Source of the DNA: an uncultured Sutterella sp. | GTDB lineage: Bacteria; Pseudomonadota; Gammaproteobacteria; Burkholderiales; Burkholderiaceae_F | NCBI GenBank assembly: GCA_900542805.1 | Contig: UQOW01000008.1 | Span: forward strand, 6,026 to 70,025 | Reading direction: 5' to 3' | DNA length: 64,000 bases | Part shown: positions 9,245 through 18,057 of the stretch, piece by piece | How positions within the stretch are numbered: position 1 is the stretch's first letter | Layout of the letters: every line of letters starts with the position of its first letter | Translations under genes and position numbers: made by a program | The notes under the pieces: model-generated | What the model saw: only the letters and a program-made list of their open reading frames with translations | Told to the model about the DNA's origin: nothing | The model's database searches: none

Positions 9245-9288
9245 GCGCACCCGCCGTCCTGAAAGACGGTCTTATGGCGGGCATGCGC
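9245..9288 (-). promoter_or_regulatory. Candidate structured 5' leader of rpmE2
   Basis: Between the predicted transcription start (about 9308) and the rpmE2 ATG (9197) lies a strong hairpin. GCGCA plus CCCGCC (9245-9255) pair with GGCGGG plus TGCGC (9276-9288), with a two-base bulge. Inside it CCGTC (9254-9258) can pair with GACGG (9265-9269), partly excluding the outer stem. Ribosomal-protein leaders of this sort, including several L31 leader families, mediate autoregulation. This example is inferred from base pairing only. Confidence 0.45.
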
Positions 9289-9314
9289 CCACGTGCCCAA
9301 CCGGGAAGGTTGCC

Positions 9315-9343
9315 ATTATGGACAAGACAGGCGGCAAAAGCAA
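9315..9343 (-). promoter_or_regulatory. Probable sigma-70 promoter of rpmE2
   Basis: On the minus strand TTGCTT (9338-9343) and CATAAT (9315-9320) are 17 bp apart. Predicted initiation near 9308 gives a leader of about 110 nt. Confidence 0.6.
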
Positions 9344-9442
9344 GAAAAATCAGAGGATTTTCAATCTGAAATGCTTCCCGAAGCTAGGGCTCGCGAAGGG
9401 TGTGCGACCCGATAGGAAATCCTTTTCCCCGATTAAGACGCT

Positions 9443-10159
9443 TTAGGAACTCTGATGCGCCTTGTGCGCATGCCAAGCAAGCGCCAGATTGCTGTGGCGT
9501 TTTAACGATTCGGTTCCCTGTCGAATACAATTCCAACTGTCCTCATAGCCGCCGAGAACGGCAAAGTCCGAAGACTCCATAAAGCGTTTGAAGCCGGCGG
9601 GATTATCTTTAAAGCGCAGGGCAAATTCCAAAGCAAATTTAACTTTTTCGCGCTCCCCGCAATTCAGTTTGTTGTGTAGCACATGCTCCATATTGCACGA
9701 CATAAAGAAAATGCGGTACGGGATGCTTCCGAGAACGGTTCGCATCTTGATGAGCTCTTTTAGGCAACTGCTTTTTCGTTTATTTCTCTCAAGAATCGAG
9801 CGACGGCAGGGTGTTGTGATGGCCGACGTGCTGTAGCGGATTTTGCCGAACGTGGAGTTTTGATAGACCGCCTCGTCGGGAATAAACACACCGTCCGTGT
9901 CGGTTAATTGAATGACTTCCCGTATATCGCTTCGCGTCAGGAAGTGATTGCGGTCTAAAAATGCATGAACGACTTTGCCGACCTTACGACGGACGGAAGC
10001 GGGCGTGACGCCCGCGCGCGAGGTAATATCGCCGTGCGTGATTTCAACGATTAAATCATCTCGGGAAAAAATCGAGGATAGGCATAGTTCCAAGGCATCC
10101 GAATCGGTTCTTCCTTCGACAATCACCAGGAGAATCTTCTTTTCGTACGACCTAGTCAT
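9443..10159 (-). CDS. TOPRIM-like protein, partner of an AAA ATPase
   Basis: Not assigned to a precise family. A 238-residue protein opens with KKILLVIVEGRTDSDAL (Glu15, Asp19) and has IQLTDTDG (Asp87, Asp89). This is the E...D and DxD pattern of a TOPRIM metal-binding core as found in OLD-type nucleases and in RloB/DUF4435-like partner proteins. The ATG at 10159 lies inside the end of the upstream ATPase gene (8-bp overlap) with a strong GGGAGG ribosome site; the GTG at 10201 in the same frame is less likely. The coupling implies that the two proteins act together. Candidate roles are phage defence or another nucleic-acid response, by analogy only. Confidence 0.65.
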   Translation of the reverse strand: MTRSYEKKILLVIVEGRTDSDALELCLSSIFSRDDLIVEITHGDITSRAGVTPASVRRKVGKVVHAFLDRNHFLTRSDIREVIQLTDTDGVFIPDEAVYQNSTFGKIRYSTSAITTPCRRSILERNKRKSSCLKELIKMRTVLGSIPYRIFFMSCNMEHVLHNKLNCGEREKVKFALEFALRFKDNPAGFKRFMESSDFAVLGGYEDSWNCIRQGTESLKRHSNLALAWHAHKAHQSS

Positions 10160-11537
10160 GACGGCCTCCCGCTTCGCGTAAGGCCAGGGCAATGCGGGCA
10201 CTGCTTGTCGGGTTATAAAGCGGCGTTGTTCCCGAAGAGCCGAGAATGAGCATGCGGTAATAAAGATCCCGAAGGTTCATTGCGGCCTGCGAGGCCTTGA
10301 TATGCACATAGGCATCTTTCGGGTCGGCTGTCGTAAAGGCAACGCAGGCGCGGTCCATGGTCTCGAGAGCGCGCAGATTGTGGGAGGTAAAAATCAGTTG
10401 TCCCATGCCGCGCTGCGAGATGATGCGTAGCAGTTCCCCGAGTAGGTACTCGAAAACGCCGGAATCCAGTTCATCGATAGCCACCGTAACCGATGCCTCG
10501 TTGTAGACACAAATCAAGAGGTTTAAAACGGAGATTATTTTTTTGATGCCCTCGGATTCGTAACGAAGCGGTATGGGCTCACGGCTTTTAAGCGAGGAAA
10601 GTTCCAAAACGGCAACAGCTTCACCCTTCGGACCGAGTGCGGTTGAGACTCGCTTGGCAACAATCGCCAACCCCGGAATCATTTCCTTAAGGACAAGGTT
10701 CATTTGCGCGACGAGCTTTTCTAGGGCAGGGAGCTTTTCGACAGCCACCTTCACAGGATCTGTCAGCGGCAAAAGAAGGAGCCCTCCGCTTAGTGTCGCC
10801 GGTGTGTTTTCACCGATGCCGTCGGTGTGTAGTGTCAGTCCCGTACCGGTCGTATCCGAGACGAAAAATTCGGTTTTCCCGTAAGTAACAAGCCGCTCAA
10901 GTACGCCGAGGACCTTGTAAAGGGCCCTGTTTTTTTTCGGATTACTTCCTAGGCAATCCGTGAGGGCTTCCTTCAGAGTCGGGGAAAAGAGAAACGACGT
11001 TCCCTTTTCTCGCGTCAGTTCCCGAGCAACACTCAGCGCCATACGGCGGCTTTTATCAGGCCTGACAAACTCTTTAAAACGCGATTGCGGTCCGAAAGGT
11101 AAATCGTCCGTTGTCGTATCGATTAAGAGTGTCTTGCGGGCTTTTCCGTCTTTGCCTTTTAAAGCCACCGAAAGCTTTTCTCCGGCAAGGACACTTGCCG
11201 TGGCGTTGACTAGCCCCGAAGGCGGGCTTTGTAAGAAAACTTCGTAAGAAAGAAGGGTTTTCTCATCCTCGTTTGCAAGACAAAAGTCATAGGTGATGTG
11301 GGCTTTTTCGGCATCAATCCGAATGCATTCGGCAAGAGACTTTTCCAGGGCGCGTCCGACAAGAAGAGTTTTAAGCCCGGCTAAGGCGCGGATAAGGGCC
11401 GACTTTCCCGATCCGTTTTGACCGTAAAGTCCCAAGACGCTCCCGCCGTTTTCCAGTTCCGGGAATGTCAGTTTCCCATGGATGACGTTCTTAAAGTTCT
11501 CGAGCGTCAAGGCCGTTAAGCGAACACACGATGCCAT
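10152..11537 (-). CDS. AAA15/OLD-like ABC-type ATPase
   Basis: SMC/ABC-like ATPase of 461 residues. The N-terminal strand TALTLENFKNVIHGKLTF and the Walker A GQNGSGKS (39-46) match the AAA_15/AAA_21 fold. A signature-like YESEGIKKI (about 326), the Walker B VAIDELDSG (about 353) and the switch His in FTSHN complete the set. No nuclease domain is fused. Instead a TOPRIM-like protein is encoded immediately downstream with overlapping ends. Such split ATPase plus TOPRIM pairs resemble RloAB and PARIS-type (AriAB) defence modules in layout, but homology to either is not shown. The ribosome site GGAGGTG lies 7 bp before the ATG. The 293 bp upstream (11538-11830) show no gene. Confidence 0.8.
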   Translation of the reverse strand: MASCVRLTALTLENFKNVIHGKLTFPELENGGSVLGLYGQNGSGKSALIRALAGLKTLLVGRALEKSLAECIRIDAEKAHITYDFCLANEDEKTLLSYEVFLQSPPSGLVNATASVLAGEKLSVALKGKDGKARKTLLIDTTTDDLPFGPQSRFKEFVRPDKSRRMALSVARELTREKGTSFLFSPTLKEALTDCLGSNPKKNRALYKVLGVLERLVTYGKTEFFVSDTTGTGLTLHTDGIGENTPATLSGGLLLLPLTDPVKVAVEKLPALEKLVAQMNLVLKEMIPGLAIVAKRVSTALGPKGEAVAVLELSSLKSREPIPLRYESEGIKKIISVLNLLICVYNEASVTVAIDELDSGVFEYLLGELLRIISQRGMGQLIFTSHNLRALETMDRACVAFTTADPKDAYVHIKASQAAMNLRDLYYRMLILGSSGTTPLYNPTSSARIALALREAGGRHD

Positions 11538-11830
11538 AACAACACCTCCGAAACAAGACGGGCTTATTGTCCCATTTTAGCGAACTCATCCAAGTTGAAA
11601 GCGTGTTTAGGTGTTCTTCGGAAGTCTCCTCTTGACCGTCTGTACCGTATAGCCTTCGGTCTCATGTCCGGAGCAGTGGTCTATAAACGGGAGAGGGAGC
11701 AGAATGCATGGGGGTATACGAAACTCTACGGTTTTATACGGCAATATACAGTCGCATACATCCTTGCCTGACGGAGTGTCGCAACCCAAGCATCTGCCTA
11801 CTTTAAGAAAGAGAGACAGACCGGGTTTAT

Positions 11831-14131
11831 CTAGTTGGATGCTTTAACGGGAATCGGGCGGTTGCTGTCGAACATACGACATACGCTCACAACGGTTTCG
11901 ATTCCTTTGATTTCCTGCAAGATGCGCTCTAAGTGGGTCGTATCTCGAACCTGAATCATCAGACGGATGGTGTGGGTTTTCCCCGATTCCTGATCGGTAA
12001 TTCCGACGCCCGTAATCGAAGAGCGCAGTTTGGCAAGTTCTGTAGCTGTTCTCGCGAGTGTGGCTCGCTCATCGGTTGTCACAATCAGAACCGGAACGGC
12101 AAAAAGGGCCTCTGTTTGGGATTCCTCTTTCCACTGGGCCGGCATCCAACGCGAAGAATCAAGTTTGCGACCGCGTGAGACGTGATCGCAATCGGCTCTG
12201 TGGACACTTAATCCCAAACCGGTTCGCATAAAGCCCCAAATCGCGTCGCCCGGAATCGGGTGGCAGCAGCCGGCAAGCTGGACGGCCACGCCTTCAGTAC
12301 CGTGAATCGTTACGGGCACGCGACTTGTCGCCGGAGCTTTTTCCTGCGCCAGGCTTGTGATACGCGAAATCAAAACGGCAGCAAAGAGCTTGCCGAGCCC
12401 TACGTCTTGTAGGAGAGATTGTCGATTCGGTTCGTTGGTTTCTTTCAAAATCTTGTACCAAATCGGTTCCGGAACCGTATTGATGTCGAGTTTGGCCTCT
12501 AAAGCCGCCTTTTTTAACGCTTCCTGCCCGAGATTCACGGATTCTTCGGGGTTGCGCTCGCGCAAGAATTCACGAATCTTGGCCCGGGCTTTGCCCGTAC
12601 GCACGAAGCGCAGCCATTCGGGAGCCGGATGTGAGGTCGGATCGGTGAGGATTTCGACCATGTCGCCGTTTCTCAGTTTCTTAGAAAGCGGAGCCTCTTC
12701 GCCGTTGACGCGACAAGCCACGGCTCCGTTTCCGATACCGGTGTGAATTTGGTAAGCAAAATCAATCGGGGTGGCGCCTTGCGGCAGTGACAGAATTCGG
12801 CTCTTGGGTGTAAAAACGTAGATGCGGTCCGGGAATAGGTCAATCTTGATGTTTTCGATAAATTCCGAGGGGTCCGATGTCGTCCGCTGAATTTCCATTA
12901 GGCTTTGGAGCCAGTTGGAAACAAGGTTTTGAATTTCACTTGTGTCCATGCCGTCGCCGTAAAGCCAATGAGCCAGAATGCCTTTCTCGGCAATGCGGTG
13001 CATCTTTTCGGTACGAATCTGGTATTCAACCGGGGTGCCTGAAGGACCGATAACCGTCGTGTGCAGACTCTGGTAGCCGTTAGCTTTCGGGATGGCGATA
13101 AAGTCTTTAAAGCGTCGATTGACGGGTTTGTAGAGTTTATGTAAGGCCCCGAGCGTTAAGTAGCACTCTTCGACCGTGCGTACGATGATACGAAACCCGT
13201 AGACGTCCAACACGTCGGAAAATGAGGCATGCGAATCGCGCATGCGGTTGTAAATTCCGTAAATGGTTTTGTCGCGCCCCTGAATGCGTGCTCGAATGTT
13301 GGATTTGGGAAGAGCCTCCCGCGTTTCTTTGAGGATGCGCTCTAAGACGGCACGGCGTTTGTCACGGGTGCGAAGAACATTGATGCGAAGAATTTCGTAG
13401 CGTCTCGGATATTGATTGATAAACGCCAGTTCCTGCAATTCCCGAAATAGGCCGTTAAGTCCCAAGCGGTGGGCAATCGGCACATAGATTTCCAGAGTTT
13501 CCGTGGCAATGCGCCGGCGTTTTTCCGGGCGCATCACGCCGAGCGTACGCATGTTATGCAATCGGTCGGCAAGTTTTACGAGGATAACGCGTACGTCGCG
13601 ACTCATCGCTAAAAGCATCTTGCGAAAACTTTCGGCCTGAGCAATTTCGTTGGAAGAAAAGCTTATCTTCGTGAGCTTACTCACTCCGTCAACAAGGTCG
13701 GCAATCTGTACGCCGAAGCGCTGGACCATCTCGAACTTGCCCATGCCGGTGTCTTCTAAAACATCGTGCAAAAGACCGGCGCAAATCGTATCGGCATCCA
13801 TGTGCCATTGGGCTAGGATGGAGGCAACTGCCAAGGGGTGGGTGATGTACGGCTCTCCGGATTTACGAAACTGCCCTAAATGCGCTTCGTCAGCGCACCT
13901 AAAGGCGTCTTTGACTTTGTCGATATCCGATTGGGCTAGATAAATCGCGCAGCGATCTAAAAGTTCTGCGCTCGTGACAATCTTGGCCGGTTTAGCCACA
14001 GAGAAAAAGAGCGGCAAATCAGCCGAGTCATCGAGCGCGTTTTCAGCACGGTCTAAGTACGCAACGTCATAGTCCTCGTCGCGTTCGGAGGATTGATTCG
14101 GCGAAGAAATTTTCCTCGTTGCTGTATCCAT
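11831..14131 (-). CDS. spoT: Bifunctional (p)ppGpp synthetase/hydrolase
   Basis: Long RelA/SpoT homologue controlling the stringent response in the cytoplasm. The HD hydrolase domain is intact (HDVLEDT at 122-128, LVKLADRLHNMRT). The synthetase domain follows, with RIQGRDKTIYGIY, DVYGFRIIV and GYQSLHTTV. A TGS domain (RIYVFTPKSRILSLPQGATPIDFAY) and a C-terminal ACT domain complete the standard order. At 766 residues it is full length. Because the hydrolase motifs are conserved, it is SpoT-like and not a hydrolase-dead RelA. The gmk-rpoZ-spoT order is classical for proteobacteria. Confidence 0.96.
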   Translation of the reverse strand: MDTATRKISSPNQSSERDEDYDVAYLDRAENALDDSADLPLFFSVAKPAKIVTSAELLDRCAIYLAQSDIDKVKDAFRCADEAHLGQFRKSGEPYITHPLAVASILAQWHMDADTICAGLLHDVLEDTGMGKFEMVQRFGVQIADLVDGVSKLTKISFSSNEIAQAESFRKMLLAMSRDVRVILVKLADRLHNMRTLGVMRPEKRRRIATETLEIYVPIAHRLGLNGLFRELQELAFINQYPRRYEILRINVLRTRDKRRAVLERILKETREALPKSNIRARIQGRDKTIYGIYNRMRDSHASFSDVLDVYGFRIIVRTVEECYLTLGALHKLYKPVNRRFKDFIAIPKANGYQSLHTTVIGPSGTPVEYQIRTEKMHRIAEKGILAHWLYGDGMDTSEIQNLVSNWLQSLMEIQRTTSDPSEFIENIKIDLFPDRIYVFTPKSRILSLPQGATPIDFAYQIHTGIGNGAVACRVNGEEAPLSKKLRNGDMVEILTDPTSHPAPEWLRFVRTGKARAKIREFLRERNPEESVNLGQEALKKAALEAKLDINTVPEPIWYKILKETNEPNRQSLLQDVGLGKLFAAVLISRITSLAQEKAPATSRVPVTIHGTEGVAVQLAGCCHPIPGDAIWGFMRTGLGLSVHRADCDHVSRGRKLDSSRWMPAQWKEESQTEALFAVPVLIVTTDERATLARTATELAKLRSSITGVGITDQESGKTHTIRLMIQVRDTTHLERILQEIKGIETVVSVCRMFDSNRPIPVKASN

Positions 14132-14214
14132 GCTTGTCCCCGGTCGGGTCTTGTGCCCCGAGGGCTTTCAACAATGGGTGCGAGAGCTCTCGCAACGCCG
14201 AAGAACGCCGGTTT

Positions 14215-14415
14215 TCAGGAGACGCGCTCGAGCATTTCCTTACCGATAAAGCCCTGCTCGATTTCGCGCAGCGCAATGACGGTATACTTGTCTTTGGTAT
14301 CGACCTTCGGAGCATGTCCCTGAGCGAGCATGCGAGCTCGGTAAGTCGCGCAAAGAACCAGTTCGAAGCGGTTTGTCACCTTTTTCAGGCAATCTTCAAC
14401 AGTAATACGTGCCAT
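14215..14415 (-). CDS. rpoZ: RNA polymerase omega subunit
   Basis: Small assembly subunit of RNA polymerase that chaperones beta-prime and, in many proteobacteria, forms part of the ppGpp site. MARITVEDCLKKVTNRFELVL and the later KYTVIALREIEQG are diagnostic. The 66-residue length is normal. It sits directly upstream of spoT, so the polymerase subunit and the alarmone enzyme are expressed together. Confidence 0.97.
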   Translation of the reverse strand: MARITVEDCLKKVTNRFELVLCATYRARMLAQGHAPKVDTKDKYTVIALREIEQGFIGKEMLERVS

Positions 14416-14464
14416 GTGAGTTCAATCGGTTTGAATTCGGAAAAAGGAAATTTTATAACAAAAA

Positions 14465-14833
14465 TCACAAAAAAATCACAGCATCCGAGCAAAAAGAAGT
14501 CGTAGCAAGACCAAGTAACGAGGTCGGGACGACGTCCGGATGCATGGGATAAAAAACTTCGTGTGTCGCCGCGCGCCTTCTTGCGAAGTTTCCTTGTTCC
14601 GTGAGACGTTGCATCAAACGATAGGATGCCTGAACGTTGATTTGCAGCAAGCCGATGACATCCGACCGAGTCATGTCCGCACTTTCCGTAGCAACCCGTA
14701 GAACCAGTTCTTCATGCCTCAAGGTTCTGATATCGGACTGGCGCCTGTACTTAATCGTTTGATTCTGCGCCTTGTAGACCGCTCCAGTGAGACTGTATTC
14801 CTGAGCCTTGCCGGCGCCGACGGCTTCGATAAA
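14465..14833 (-). pseudogene. Remnant of an ATP-binding winged-helix regulator (AlbA_2 type)
   Basis: Reading from 14833 downward, an open stretch begins FIEAVGAGKAQEYSLTGAVYKAQ and continues through RHEELVLRVATESADMTRSDVIGLLQINVQASYRLMQRL. This pattern matches the C-terminal winged-helix repeats of Schlafen/AlbA_2-type ATP-binding proteins. An in-frame TGA (14834-14836) precedes it, and no start or N-terminal ATPase domain can be found before the gmk stop at 14930. An internal Met (14722) could start an 85-residue peptide, but its function would be doubtful. It is a decayed insertion between rpoZ and gmk. Confidence 0.6.
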
Positions 14834-14929
14834 TCATCTCTTTGATGGATATCTCGATCTGCTGCCGAGTCCGAGTGGAGCCTAAAGGGCTGTGAGCGAC
14901 TCAAGGTGCCTGGCGATTTCAGAAGTATT

Positions 14930-15565
14930 TCACAAGCCGAATGAGGCAAAAAGGGCCTTCTTGGCGTTTTTTTGAGCTTCAAACGCCAGTCGCGAGGCTT
15001 TGACAATCGTATGGAGCTCCTCGCAGGCCTTTTCAAAATCGTCATTGATGACAATGTAATCAAAGTGCGGGGCTTGACTGATTTCTAAAGCCGCTCCGGC
15101 CAGGCGCCTGGCAATCACATCGGGGGCATCGGTTGCTCGTCCCCTGAGGCGCTTTTCCAAAACAGACATCGAGGGCGGAAGAATGAATACAGCCGTCGCT
15201 TTCGGGAAAAGCGTTTTAATTTGGCGCGCTCCCTGCCAGTCGATTTCCAAAATGATGTCAGCCCCGAGCGACAGTTCCTTTTCAATCCAGATGCGGCACG
15301 TTCCGTAGTAGTTACCGTGCACGTAGGCCGTCTCCAGAAAATCTCCGGCTGCCTTTTTTCGGTTAAATTCCTCAAGCGTCACGAAGTTGTAATCGATGCC
15401 GTTTGTTTCGCCTGTGCGCGGTGCACGGGTGGTGTAGGACACGGACATTTTTAAGCGCCCGTCTCGGGCAATTAAGGCCTTATTAAGGGAACTTTTTCCG
15501 GCGCCTGAGGGGGCCGAAACGATAAAAAGGTGTCCGCGGGGACCTTCGATTTCAGGAGCAGGCAT
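14930..15565 (-). CDS. gmk: Guanylate kinase
   Basis: Phosphorylates GMP to GDP in the cytoplasm, essential for GTP supply. The P-loop SAPSGAGKSSL, the GMP-binding SVSYTTRAPRTGE and G-IDYNFV, and the IDWQGARQIK motif are present. The start is placed at the ATG of MPAPEIEGPRGHLFIVSAP, giving a normal 211 residues. The frame extends to 15634, but the extra 23 residues do not resemble the family. It is first in the gmk-rpoZ-spoT unit, though a regulator remnant now separates it from rpoZ. Confidence 0.96.
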   Translation of the reverse strand: MPAPEIEGPRGHLFIVSAPSGAGKSSLNKALIARDGRLKMSVSYTTRAPRTGETNGIDYNFVTLEEFNRKKAAGDFLETAYVHGNYYGTCRIWIEKELSLGADIILEIDWQGARQIKTLFPKATAVFILPPSMSVLEKRLRGRATDAPDVIARRLAGAALEISQAPHFDYIVINDDFEKACEELHTIVKASRLAFEAQKNAKKALFASFGL

Positions 15566-15808
15566 AATTTTCAATAGAACGCAAAAATTCGTTATCAGGG
15601 AAACCGACGTCAGGTTTTCCGGACCGGACGGCAAGGCGCATCTTAAAAAGTGGGGTGTGCTTTGCGCTAATATCTGAGTCCTCTTGAAGCGGGCAGTTTA
15701 GCAGAGCCGTACTCTGCCGTAAGCCGAAAGAGGCTCGAAGAACACTGATTTTTCTGTGTGCCGGTGCAAGATGTTTCTTGTCCGAGGCCCATAGGTTGGA
15801 GACGCACG

Positions 15809-18055
15809 ATGCAGTACCACTTCCCGGTTGTCATCATTGACGAACACTACAACGCGCAAAACGCAAGCGGACTCGGGATTCGCGGTCTGGCGCAGGCACT
15901 CGAAGCGCTTGGCATGGAGGTGACGGCCGCGACGGCCTATTCGGACATGGCCAATATCGCAGCACACGCGAGCCGCGCTTCGGCGTTTATCGTAGGTCTT
16001 GTGGATGCGGACTTTCCGAAGGCCGGCAAAGAAAACGATACGGTGCACGAGTTGCGCGATTTCGTACGTAAGGTTCGCGTCTGTAGCCCTGATGTGCCGA
16101 TTTTCCTATACGGAGAAACCAAAAGCGCCGCCGCCGTTCCCAACGATGTTACACGTGAATTACACGGGTTTATCCACATGTTCGAGGATACTCCCGAATT
16201 TGTGGCACGCTACATCGCCCGGGAAGCCAGGGAATATTTAGAGAGCCTTCCGCCGCCTTTTTTCAAGGCACTTACCCAATATGCAGCCGGTTCCTCGTAT
16301 TCGTGGCACTGTCCGGGCCACTCGGGGGGCGTGGCATTTTTAAAAAGCCCGGTCGGGCAAATGTTTCATCAGTTTTTCGGCGAAAACATGCTGCGCGCGG
16401 ATGTCTGTAATGCCGTTGAAGAACTCGGGCAACTTTTGGAACACACGGGCCCGGTGGCCAAGTCCGAGAAAAATGCAGCGCGCATCTTCGGATGCGACCA
16501 CCTCTTTTTTGTCACGAACGGCACGTCGACCTCCAATAAGATTGTCTGGAATTATGCCGTGGCGCCGGGCGACGTGGTCGTCGTCGATCGCAACTGCCAT
16601 AAATCGATTTTGCACGCCATTACGCTCACGGGAGCCATTCCCGTCTTTTTAACGCCCACACGCAATCAGTACGGCATCATCGGACCGATTCCGAAAAAAG
16701 AGTTTTCCATTAAAGAGATTGTGAAGAAAATTCGCGCGAACCCTCTCATTAAAGATAAGAGCGCTCGTCCGAGAATCCTGACTCTGACGCAATCAACGTA
16801 CGACGGCATTGTCTACAACGACGAAGAGATTAAAAAGGGTTTAGACGGCCAGGTCGATATCCTTCATTTTGACGAGGCGTGGCTCCCGCATGCAGCGTTT
16901 CATCCTTTTTATCGGAACATGCACGCCATTGATCCGGCCAAGTCCCGCACGAAAGAAAGTCTCGTGTTTGCGACGCACTCGACGCATAAGCTCTTGGCCG
17001 GAATTTCTCAGGCAAGCCAGATTTGTGCGGAAAACTCCGAGACAAGAAAACTGGACCTGGCGAGCTTTAATGAATCCTTTCTCATGCACACGTCCACCTC
17101 GCCCCAGTACGCGATTATCGCAAGCTGCGACGTGGCCGCCTCGATGATGGAAGGGCGTGCCGGGCATGCTCTGGTCGATGAATCGCTTCAGGAGGCGTTG
17201 GATTTTCGGCGTGCTATGCGCGAGGTGGCACGCGACTACAAAGACTGGTGGTTTGATGTTTGGGGTCCGAAAAAACTTCCGCGTACGGGAATCGGCACAC
17301 AAAAGGATTGGATGCTCGATGCGGGCGACACGTGGCACGGGTTCGGGGATGTGGCTCCGGGCTTTAACATGCTCGATCCGATTAAGGCGACGGTCGTCAC
17401 ACCGGGCTTAAATCTTGATGGGCACTTTGCCAAGACCGGTATTCCGGCAGCCGTTGTTACGAAGTACCTTTCCGAGCACGGCATCATTGTGGAAAAAACG
17501 GGGCTGTATTCGTTTTTCATCATGTTCACCATCGGCATTACCAAGAGCCGATGGAACACGATGGTCACCGAATTGCAGCAATTTAAAGATGCGTACGACG
17601 TCAATGCACCCTTGTGGCGTGTGATGCCTAAATTTATTACCGCCTTCCCGATGTATGAAAATAAGGGCCTCAAAGACTTGTGCCAAGCCGTACACGAGGC
17701 ATATCACGCCGCCGATGTGGCACGCCTTACGACCGATATGTATATCTCGGAGATGCATCCGGCAATGACGCCAACAGACGCCTATGCGTGCCTCGTGCAC
17801 AAAAAGACTGAACGCGTGAAAATCGATGAGCTTGAAGGGCGTATTTCTGCTGTTCTTTTAACGCCGTATCCGCCGGGAATTCCGCTTTTGGTCCCGGGCG
17901 AGCGAGTCAATCATCGCATCGTGCAGTATCTTAAATTTGCCCGTGACTTTACAGCTAAGTTCCCCGGGTTTGAAACCGATGTGCACGGACTTGTTAAAGA
18001 AAAGGATACGGACGACATCACGGAATATTTCCTCGATTGCGTCCGGGAGAAGTGA
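15809..18055 (+). CDS. Orn/Lys/Arg decarboxylase, PLP fold type I
   Basis: Large (748-residue) basic amino-acid decarboxylase with an N-terminal response-regulator-like wing (FPVVIIDEHYNAQNASGLGIR), a PLP domain and a C-terminal domain. The PLP lysine lies in ATHSTHKLLAGISQASQI, with WHCPGHSGG and the HFDEAWLPHA aspartate upstream. Overall layout matches the biodegradative-type arginine decarboxylase used in acid stress or putrescine synthesis, but arginine, lysine and ornithine specificity cannot be separated here. The ATG at 15809 has GGAG 7 bp upstream. The next gene begins 2 bp after the stop, so the two are translationally coupled. Confidence 0.92.
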   Translation: MQYHFPVVIIDEHYNAQNASGLGIRGLAQALEALGMEVTAATAYSDMANIAAHASRASAFIVGLVDADFPKAGKENDTVHELRDFVRKVRVCSPDVPIFLYGETKSAAAVPNDVTRELHGFIHMFEDTPEFVARYIAREAREYLESLPPPFFKALTQYAAGSSYSWHCPGHSGGVAFLKSPVGQMFHQFFGENMLRADVCNAVEELGQLLEHTGPVAKSEKNAARIFGCDHLFFVTNGTSTSNKIVWNYAVAPGDVVVVDRNCHKSILHAITLTGAIPVFLTPTRNQYGIIGPIPKKEFSIKEIVKKIRANPLIKDKSARPRILTLTQSTYDGIVYNDEEIKKGLDGQVDILHFDEAWLPHAAFHPFYRNMHAIDPAKSRTKESLVFATHSTHKLLAGISQASQICAENSETRKLDLASFNESFLMHTSTSPQYAIIASCDVAASMMEGRAGHALVDESLQEALDFRRAMREVARDYKDWWFDVWGPKKLPRTGIGTQKDWMLDAGDTWHGFGDVAPGFNMLDPIKATVVTPGLNLDGHFAKTGIPAAVVTKYLSEHGIIVEKTGLYSFFIMFTIGITKSRWNTMVTELQQFKDAYDVNAPLWRVMPKFITAFPMYENKGLKDLCQAVHEAYHAADVARLTTDMYISEMHPAMTPTDAYACLVHKKTERVKIDELEGRISAVLLTPYPPGIPLLVPGERVNHRIVQYLKFARDFTAKFPGFETDVHGLVKEKDTDDITEYFLDCVREK

Positions 18056-18057
18056 AA

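Noticed and set aside
9443..11537. Naming the ATPase/TOPRIM pair as PARIS or RloAB
   Set aside because: Only the layout and general motifs match; no family-specific residues could be confirmed by eye.
14719..15063. 114-residue frame overlapping the gmk 3' end
   Set aside because: It runs through gmk in another frame and has no family resemblance; the real remnant is in a different frame below 14833.
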